From NCBI RefSeq assembly GCF_019925205.1, contig NC_083560.1, positions 32,162,270 through 32,226,269 on the forward strand: a stretch of 64,000 nt of DNA, given 5' to 3'. Origin of the DNA: Metopolophium dirhodum. Taxonomy: Eukaryota; Arthropoda; Insecta; Hemiptera; Aphididae. Position numbers and translations under genes: made by a program. Position 1 is the stretch's first letter. Every line of letters begins with the position of its first letter. The notes under the pieces are model-generated. The model was not told the DNA's origin. It was given only the letters and a program-made list of their open reading frames with translations, and did not search any database. Of the stretch, positions 56,211 to 64,000 are shown piece by piece.

Positions 56211-56385
56211 TTTAATTTATATAGTAATTATTTCACTTTATTTCAATTAAATATATGATAATAAAAATAAAAATTTTTTTGTATTATAATTTTTTTTTTT
56301 TACTAATTTTGGTTTTTATGGGCAACCGCTTAATGTAAGCAAACAGAGCTGGTCCCAACGTGCCCACATTAAGCGGAATCCACTG
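54770..56385 (+). mobile_element. Left-truncated Tigger/pogo-type transposon
   Basis: Contains a broken CENP-B-like transposase and a right end CACATTAAGCGGAATCCACTG followed by TA, i.e. an inverted CAGTGGATTCCGCTTAATG terminus as in Tigger elements. A similar inner word AACCGCTTAATGTAAGCAAA lies at ~56325. No matching left terminus: the 5' part is missing at the GC-rich LTR-like block. Confidence 0.78.
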
Positions 56386-56477
56386 TATATAATACCGTAA
56401 TACTGCGTATTATGTCGTTATCAGTTTTCGGTTCATAGTAAGTTGTATAGTTTGGCACTTATCATGTTGAATGGGAT

Positions 56478-56840
56478 CAACAAGGCTGGGTATTAACGAG
56501 TTAAAAGTTAAAATTAAATTAAACGTTAAGATAATTTTAATGATAAAAACGGTAGTGGTGCCTATACAAGCTTGAAGCCACCATTTATATAATATACACA
56601 TACTTAGAACTAACTAGTATTTAAACTCGGCGAATTATAATTCATGCATACTTAAACTAACTAATTAGTACTTACCATAATTTACAGTTTTTGAATTACT
56701 TGGCTGGTCATTATTTTCTTCTTGATCTAAATCTTTCACTAACTTCATAATGTGTTTATCCGTATCTAATTTTGTTTGATGAACTCGTCGCAAATATTCA
56801 CATAAATTTGACGGCCTATGACCATGTTCATAATGTGTTT
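56478..56840 (-). pseudogene. hAT element remnant: TIR plus BED zinc-finger piece
   Basis: At 56478 CAAGGCTGGGTATTAACGAG, then AAAGTTAAAATTAA, matches the left end of the element at 26681. At 56655-56835 the minus strand reads CKTHYEHGHRPSNLCEYLRR and VHQTKLD, resembling a BED zinc finger of a hAT transposase. The rest of the transposase is deleted between them. Confidence 0.55.
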
Positions 56841-57112
56841 TACAAATACTGCTTCATTAGGCTTGTTTGACAATTTTTTTAAATATTTTCAAACGTTTGA
56901 CGTATTTTTTCTAGACATGGTTTATATTTTAAAATGTTTTAATAAAATAAATAAAATAAAATCCACAGATATAGCCTGGGCAGGCGCTATACATTTTTTT
57001 TATGGGGGTGGGGTGTATTCACTATAATTTGCTAACTGAAAATTAAATCATTTACCCACTATATTATACAACATACTCAATGACTCACGTAGTTTACATA
57101 CTTCAAGTAAAT

Positions 57113-57500
57113 TTTTAGATCCTTAGCGGAGCGATGAATGTATTGATTTTACAATGATATTGTGTGTTTTTTTATTTTATTTTGTCTGTGTATTGTGTCT
57201 GTGTACACGATGAGTAGCCGAAATAATGCTTCGATTTTAAACTTTATCTTGTTCGATGGGAAAAACAATTTAATTGGTACTTTTGGGAGGTCAAAATTTA
57301 AAATTCCCAATAATTTACAAAATTGCCTGGAAAACAAAATTAAATTAAGGAAAAACGGGAATTTATACGCAAAATCGATTTTGGCTTTTTGTGTAACACT
57401 AAAACAAATGATTGTGAAATAAAATTTAAACAACTTTTCTATGTATGAAAAAAATGTCAAAATTGTTGACTTGTTTTGAGCTGTTTACGGATGTACTCAA
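57113..57500 (-). repeat. Dispersed repeat, minus copy (3' part)
   Basis: Starts AGATCCTTAGCGGAGCGATG, AATGTATTGATTTTACAATG, the inverse of the end of the 47864-49110 copy, and reaches TTGAGCTGTTTACGGATGT. The open frames here, on either strand, are repeat-derived. Confidence 0.7.
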
Positions 57501-58429
57501 GTTCCAACTTTTTTAGGTTAGGTAAGGCTAAAACCAGCACTGGAAATAACTCATTTTTTTCTATAGATAGTCGGATAAATAATAAAAGGCTCTGATAATC
57601 TAATATTGTACTATTTATATATTATTTCCGCTGGGTTTTATTTTAATTTATTTTTATATTAATTAGATAGTGATTAACGACTAATAACTGATGAATATTT
57701 TATTATAGGTAAGTATTTAGTCATTTTTTATTTTCATAAAATGATTTCCAACATACAACGGCGGTGTTAGAAGCATAGGACCCTGGTGGCTCGGGACCCA
57801 ATTCACCTATCAATGTATCACAGTTTCCGTTGTTTTGTAGCGACTAACTATAGTGTCTCAATAATAGTCATGTCTAAATTTATCTTTACGTACATCACTG
57901 CTAGCCACCTATCTTGTTCTTCACAACCGTTCGAAAAAAATGAAAAATATTGTTTAAAATTCACGAACGCTTCTCGCGCAAAGATTGAGATATCAAAAAC
58001 CAGCTTCCCGTGAACGCGTTTTACTGTTCAATATTTTAACACAATATCCTTGACGTAGTAATTTTATTTTTTGATAAATTATGACTATAGAAGTTACCAA
58101 ATCTTAAAACACTTTAATTGTATGTGTTTTTCAAATCATCTTAATATTACACTTATAGTTCATCAACTGTATTGTTTCGAAAAAAATAAATAATGTGCTA
58201 CGTAACAAAGAAATGAGAATATATTTTTCTCAATTTAGGGTCAACATTTCATACATCTTTATACTTTAATACTGTTGTCTTTGCATTTCATGATCGTGTA
58301 AAACAGTAGTGTCCAACCATGTTTAATGGTAAGTAAAAACAATTTCCAATCGACAAAATTGTCATAATATACTCATTTGTTTCTATGAATGTCAATTAAA
58401 CTTTATTTGTTGGGTAAAAAAGCTTAAAA
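57501..58429. other. AT-rich spacer
   Basis: No gene seen. The 75-codon frame 57786-58013 has no motif. Ordinary AT-rich sequence. Confidence 0.45.
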
Positions 58430-59060
58430 AATTAATAGAAGGCTTCAAGTATATGGTTACAATGAAATTTGTAAAATATTAAAAATCCTTAGTAACAGTT
58501 TTTTTAATAAGCATTTAAAATTAAAATCTTGGCAAAATACTGAAAAATCACAAATTATTTTAAGTTAAATATTCATAAAAAATTTTCTTTGTAAATTAAA
58601 GATTTGAAAATGTAATACAAGATAACCTATTAGTTTGTCTACCTTCATCAAAGAAAAATGTCTATAAGCAAATAAAGTAAAACTTTTTTGAACGTTTGAA
58701 GTTTATATTTTTACAATATTGTATATTCGCTCGATTTCTCATGTAGCGATTTTGATATTTTGTTGTTACTCAAAAATGAATAACTGTTGATACATGAAAA
58801 TTTTAATGAATATATTTATTTTCATTTTATATACACCATCAAATTTTGAAAATATTTTGACACTTTTTGAGCTGTTTATTACGGATATTGTCAGTTTTCA
58901 ATTTTTTTAATTTTTTTTTCTATAAATATCAATACAATTTTATTTGTTGGATAAAACAGAGTGAACATTTAATACAAGGCTCCTGATATATTGTTACAAT
59001 AGTAGTTGAAAAATATTAAAAATACATAGACACATTATTTTGTTATAAGCATTTAAAGTT
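58430..59060 (-). repeat. Dispersed repeat, second minus copy
   Basis: Shares with the 47864 copy (inverted) TTTTTGAGCTGTTTA, GGATATTGTCAGTTTTCAAT, TTTATTTGTTGG and GGCTCCTGATATATTGTTAC. Two overlapping internal units are present, as in the plus copy. Confidence 0.7.
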
Positions 59061-60049
59061 CGAATTTTACAAAATGTATTAAATTTATAATTGAATAATT
59101 ATATTGTAGTTAAAAATGTATTAAATGTTCAACTTTTATAGCTAAAGATTGAAAATTTAAAAAATGGTTCCACGTAAATAGGTTTTTTATAAATTACTTT
59201 ATTGACAATAATATCATCGAATATACTTAGAAATAATATACTAAAATCGTTATTCTCGGTTATTTAATATGTAACTTTGTTGAAATTTTAACATAAAAAA
59301 ATCTATAAAAAAAATCGTGTTTTTATTTTTATATAATTTTTTGGTTACAACATAACCTATTTATTAGGTTCCAAAGTTTTAAATTTTCAATCTTTAGCTT
59401 GTGAGGTTACCCTTACGATCGGACACTAAGGTGGGAACAGACTATTGTCACGTGTATACTTTTAATTATACTTTTATTTGAGATTTTTGATAACATAATA
59501 CGGATAAAACCTGAATTATGGGCTAAATTATATACTATCACTATGTACATCGCTGACTACCCGACACCCGTGGGGTCACCACCACATTGGCTCGGTCACA
59601 TCCGCCGTTGTTTTTTTTGTTGTTCTTATTGTTGCTGTTGTCATCACGTGCTGTTCGTCCACCCTCGGACCTTCGGGTGACGGTCCTGGCTGATTCAATG
59701 GTTCTCTCCATAGCTGGGGCATTGCACACTGGATTTAAAAAACTGTGTTGCACCGACGACCACGGTCAGGAGCGAAACGGCGACTGACAATTCGGCAGCA
59801 ATGCAATTCAGTGGTGACGGCCTTTTAGGTGTATATTTATATAATACAAAATACGATATAGCATTTACTAATCTGTTGATGCATGTGTGTGCAGTCGGGT
59901 TTGGGTACGCCTTATCTCTCCGGACTTTATATTGTGGCATATATAAATATATGTATGCATATACGACCCATAAATGTATACATTTAGTAACGTTACAAGC
60001 CATAAAAGTTTAGTCTCTGAAGCCCACCCCCACTATTTGCACCTATTCC
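59061..60049. other. Spacer with a GC-richer patch at 59550-59800
   Basis: AT-rich, then a GC-richer segment with a 70-codon minus frame (59541-59753; Asn/Lys-rich) and an overlapping 102-codon minus frame (59695-60003; a hydrophobic stretch CIAAELSVAVSLLTVVVGAT). Neither shows a domain or clear splice sites. A possible unrecognised exon, not called. Confidence 0.35.
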
Positions 60050-60330
60050 ATTGAATAAAATGTTATTGACATCTATAGCAAAAAAACTAAAAAAATTAGG
60101 ATCTGAAAATATCCATAAACAGCTCAAAACAAGTCAAAATTTTTTAAAATTATATGGTTCATAGCAAATGCTAATATAAACATTCAGTAAATAAAATTTC
60201 ACATATCTACGGTAAATTGTTTTAGAGTTATACGTACACCAAAAACCAAAATCGTTTTTTTGAAAACTACTGGGAATTTTAAATGTTTGATGCACTAACT
60301 AGATTCACTTTCCCGTAGTGTATCTGTATT
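60050..60330 (+). repeat. Dispersed repeat, short plus copy
   Basis: CATAAACAGCTCAAAACAAG, TAAACATTCAGTAAATAAAA, ACCAAAAACCAAAATCG and ACTAGATTCACTTTCC match the second half of the 47864-49110 copy. Confidence 0.7.
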
Positions 60331-60473
60331 ATATTTTTAATCATATTTGACAATTTTGACAGTACATATTTCGATTATTTTTCCCGGACCCTTCATAATA
60401 ATACGATGGCTATCCGAGTAAAAAAATAAACGTTTACGATTTTTTTCAGAAACTTAAGTATACTTAATACAAC

Positions 60474-61941
60474 CATAGGCGTGTGCACGGAGGTTCCGGG
60501 TGTGCCATTACACCCCCCGATATTTTGTAATCGGGGCCCTATACAATATTCGTCTCAGAGCATAAGGAGACTGAATTTTAACTGATTATACTAATGTAAA
60601 ATGTATTTTTTTTTAATAATATTTAGTAAAAAATAACTCATGTTTCAAGATTAAAAACATAACAAATGACAAAAATATGTTTAATTTCTTTGGAATAATT
60701 TATTATGATTATATATGATTGTAATAGCTAATCATTGTTTTATTTTTGTATATATTATTCAAACGTGTCCAGTGAATTATTAAGTAATTGTACCTACCTA
60801 TAATATTATAATACATAATTATTTTTACTATCACCGCGTTATCGTACGTCGCCGAACTGGCTCCGCGATCGTTATTAACACGGCCACCGTGATATTTTGT
60901 CTCGTATCGTACATTCGTACGTCTTTCAGCGAACACCGACGTGTGCAAAATAATTATTTTACTCCGTTTTTGATCTAATAGTAAGGTGTCAATATTATAT
61001 ATTTTCGTCGTAACGGTGACCAGACACGAGTCTATTAGACGATATTATTTTATTATTGTGAACCATAAGGGCAATCATTACATTATTATTTTGTCATTTG
61101 CGTGTATTGTACCCATACTATAGCACAGGACCAGCTAGCTAGTCTGCGCTTTACGAATTGTGAGGTTTTTCATTATTTTTATTATTATTATATTTATTAT
61201 ACACTTTTAACTGTTGGGCCAAAAGGGCTATAGATTTTTTTTATTATTATTAAATTGTTGGCCAGAAGGGCCGCATATTATTTTATACGAGCTTCAGCTC
61301 AAATACCTGCGTCAATATATTATTATTATTTCGGTTGGCCATAAGGGCCGGTCATTTATTATTATTATTTTTATTATTATACATTGTTGGACCAGAAGAG
61401 TCACATTATTTTCATAGCAGCTCCAATAGCTTTTTTATTATTATCATTATATTATTATTATTATATATTTTTTCACGTTTGTGTTACTGTGAGTTTTTAA
61501 TATATATTTTGTACTGCTATTATTTAAATCTGCGTATTATACAGCAACTTAACTATCAGAAACCGTGTTACCATTTGTATTACCTATTTGTTTAATTGTA
61601 TACACATCTACACACACATACACATATTCATACACAAATACACATAATTACACAACACGCACTACATAGCCGACAGTAATTATTGCTAGGTGATCCCGAC
61701 CACTACTGCTCGAGCTATTACACCATTACACACTCAGCTTGTTCTCCATATTTCTAGGTTTTAGGTGTTAGTGGTGTGAAGACCCTAAGTTGGTGTCCGG
61801 GCGTGCGTATTATTATTGTACGCTCCCGGCCTGCACAATATAATAATGTACACCATATAATTAATATAAACGTGACTATTGTTAGGAATGGGCTCAAAAA
61901 TATTGTAGACATCCCTTGAAATTCAGGTCTGCACACGCCTA
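60474..61941. mobile_element. Candidate TIR transposon, non-autonomous
   Basis: The left end CATAGGCGTGTGCACGGAGG and the right end (inverted) CATAGGCGTGTGCAGACCTG share 14 bp. 1,468 bp apart. An 8-bp target duplication is not clear (AATACAAC against ATTACGAT). The interior includes a CpG-rich patch (60840-60950) and the GGCC word array below. No transposase. Confidence 0.6.
61058..61405. repeat. Array of GTTGGCCAnAAGGGCC words separated by ATT runs
   Basis: Five variants: ACCATAAGGGCAAT (~61063), GTTGGGCCAAAAGGGCTA (~61213), GTTGGCCAGAAGGGCCGC (~61257), GTTGGCCATAAGGGCCGG (~61334) and GTTGGACCAGAAGAGTCAC (~61385). Each is a short inverted repeat, followed by (ATT)n sequence. Spacing is 43-150 bp. 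Confidence 0.65.
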
Positions 61942-62198
61942 TGATTACGATCATAATTAGTTGCAATTAATGTTTGAAGTATAAAATATTTCATGTGAAG
62001 AATTTCATTTGAAATTATTAGAATATGAGTGCTGTGGTTGACTTATATAGTACCTATATTATATGTATAATATTGACTATTTGAACATTTAAACAGTTTT
62101 GTATGTTTTTTGCCGATGTAACAATTTTGAATACCGTTGTAAATGTATAATACCAAATGTAAGGAGGTACATATATATTTTATTTTATTTATCTTCAT

Positions 62199-62333
62199 AA
62201 GCGGCCCCTACACGATCAATAATATTTTATAATTGATAGATTGTACAATTTATTGAAGAAAGCAAACAGGGTTGGAAATTTATTGCACAGTATCAATTAT
62301 TGTGTAATAACATTGATCGTGAAGGGATCGTTA
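62199..62333. mobile_element. Small MITE
   Basis: TIRs CGGCCCCTACACGATCAAT and (inverted) CGATCCCTTCACGATCAAT enclose ~135 bp of AT-rich sequence. No convincing target duplication. Confidence 0.6.
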
Positions 62334-62444
62334 TAGGTGAAAATCCATTGAATTATCTAGGAGAAGGCTAAATTAACTAAAAAAAAACCTAATTCAAATG
62401 ATATGATGGAAATTGAAACATTAACTTCATAATGTTTCATTTTT

Positions 62445-62815
62445 TATTGGAAGTTCATAATATTCCGGAAAATGTATATGCGGAAAGTATAAATTCCGGA
62501 ACATATATGTCCGGAATGTAAAAACCTAAAACCGTGTTCATCCAGACCGTATTATTCCGGAAAATATTTATCCAGAACCTATACGCCCGGATTGTAAAAA
62601 ACCATATCAGTATTTTTCAGTAACGTATATTTCCGGAATTTGTAATCGCGCTTAGTGTCTGACCGTATAATTCCGGAATGTACTTGTCCGGAATGTATAT
62701 GACCGGAATCTAAAACATAAGACCGTATTTGTCCGGAACGTTTATTTCCGGAATTTGTATTCACGTATAATCCCGGTAATTAATTATCCGGACCGTAAAG
62801 CCCGGAAACTAAAAA
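62445..62815. repeat. TTCCGGAA-word tandem array
   Basis: About fifteen variants of TATATTTCCGGAATGTA or GTCCGGAATGTA at ~16-24-bp spacing. The core TTCCGGAA is palindromic. The array resembles the word-repeat TIRs at 14970 and 29317 in design, though not in sequence. Confidence 0.7.
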
Positions 62816-62819
62816 CCTA

Positions 62820-64000
62820 TATGGATTAATAATAAAAAAAAATTTGTTTTTTTATTTTTTTTTTTTGATTTGCAAAATTTCATAATTTATTTTAGTACGA
62901 AGTAGTACTAACAGAAAAATCAACTTAATTTTTTAATATGAAAACAGCTATATTAATCATTTTTTTGAAAATATCGATAGTTAATTTATTAATTAATTTT
63001 GGTTAACTAGTTTATTAACTACGGTTGTCTAAGCTTCTTGAATTTGTATGCATTTTGGGGGTTTTATATTCAAACCATGGGTACCAATTTGTAATAATTT
63101 ATGATCGCAAAATTAGAAATTGTAACCAAAGATTTCACTATAATATTATGATGTAGCTACATGCCTACATCCATAAGTTAAATATTTATAGAATTAACAT
63201 AATGATACCATTTGTACTTGATTGTTAAAGAAAAAATTAGACGATCAAAATGAATAAATTAAACTTTATGCCTTATATTATTCTAACTATCTGTATTAGC
63301 CTGCATGATCCGGTGATAAATAAATCCAGGGCGGGTAATCTCGAGGTGGATAGTAACAAAAACTTTTTTTTCTTACGTAAAACCAATTGTAAGCAGAATC
63401 AATTAATTATACCCAAGTGGTTATAATTTAATTATTTTAATACTATTAATAGCGGCTAAGCCAATCTAAAATAATTGGTTTAATCTATTATCTAAAACTT
63501 CTTTGAATCTTCAAAATTGGTTGAGTATTTTTTCATTTATTAAGCCTCAGGTATGCATTGCAAATTTATAGTTTTTATTATAATATAATATTTGTTACCA
63601 ATGGCTTCAATTTCAATACTCTTAAGACCCAACTAATAATATGTGTGTCAAATTCGAGGTCGTTTGGGTAAGTGATGTTACGTAGGTACCTTCTTAGAAA
63701 TTTGATAATGCGTAATATGGGGTTGTTTATTTTATTAATTTTTGGCTTTACATTTTTTCTATACCAACGCAATTCTAAAGTTAAGAGATCATTATTAATT
63801 ATTAATTACCTAATAATTATGTACATACATTTATTATATTGTAAGTGATTTATTTTATTATTTTAGATTGTTTAAAGTGATAATGTAATGTACTGGTAAC
63901 GTAGGTAAAGGTAGCTATGTACCTATTTGATAGTATTCAATATTAATTTGTATAGTTGTATCAAAGATGTACTTAGGTACCTATACCTACTACATTGATA
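62820..64000. other. AT-rich end of window, no gene seen
   Basis: Ordinary AT-rich sequence. A 64-codon minus frame at 63578-63772 has no motif. Repeated AGGTACCT words near the end are typical of the surrounding genome. Confidence 0.5.

Noticed and set aside
57149..57460. 103-codon minus and 86-codon plus frames
   Set aside because: Lie wholly within a dispersed repeat present in several copies with disrupted frames.
59541..60013. Minus-strand frames as a secreted-protein gene
   Set aside because: A hydrophobic stretch is present but not at a plausible N-terminus, and no consistent exon structure could be drawn.

Overview
The window looks like a piece of an aphid (Hemiptera, Aphididae) nuclear genome. 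This is inferred from the very AT-rich background, the many TAGGTACCTAC-type words, spliced GT-AG genes, and several transposon types common in insects. No bacterial or organellar features were seen. Most of the 64 kb is transposable elements and their debris; only a few stretches look like host genes.

Layout. 1-3706: AT-rich DNA with a hairpin-bearing satellite (810-1605). 3707-11232: a complete but frame-broken Ty3/Gypsy LTR retrotransposon on the minus strand, with 433-bp LTRs about 98% identical, gag with a SAP domain, pol, and an extra ORF between integrase and the 3' LTR. It sits in a tandem ~230-bp repeat, which preserves what the empty site looked like. 11660-14050: a possible lone exon, two foldback elements and a hAT-type element with an 8-bp target duplication. 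14600-17600: a Mutator-like (MULE) transposon with a FLYWCH zinc finger, a probable intron and word-repeat TIRs, inserted in GC-rich tandem repeats. 17600-28200: hAT elements, SINE-like and Helitron-like copies, and a decayed hAT transposase. 28244-29305: a single-exon coding gene for a coiled-coil protein (shugoshin-like at best), followed 11 bp after its stop by a MULE-like MITE. 31758-42770: LINE fragments, Helitron-like copies, an errantivirus-type env remnant with its polypurine tract and LTR edge, and a small coiled-coil gene (40498-41055). 43122-49973: a clean four-exon gene of 393 codons whose splice phases all agree; I do not recognise the protein. Its introns carry hAT-type elements and a dispersed repeat, and a near-perfect inverted repeat lies 79 bp past its stop. 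50220-64000: a hAT C-terminal fragment, a possible solo LTR, a broken Tigger/pogo transposase, and further repeats.

How the parts relate. There is no operon-like organisation. The logic is nesting: transposons inserted into repeats, into each other, and into gene introns and UTRs, often with target duplications still readable. The most novel-looking items are the unrecognised four-exon gene, the family of 7-bp-stem hairpins with compensating base changes, the recurrence of TIRs built from short tandem words, and the retrotransposon's extra ORF. All similarity calls come from reading motifs by eye; no database search was run.
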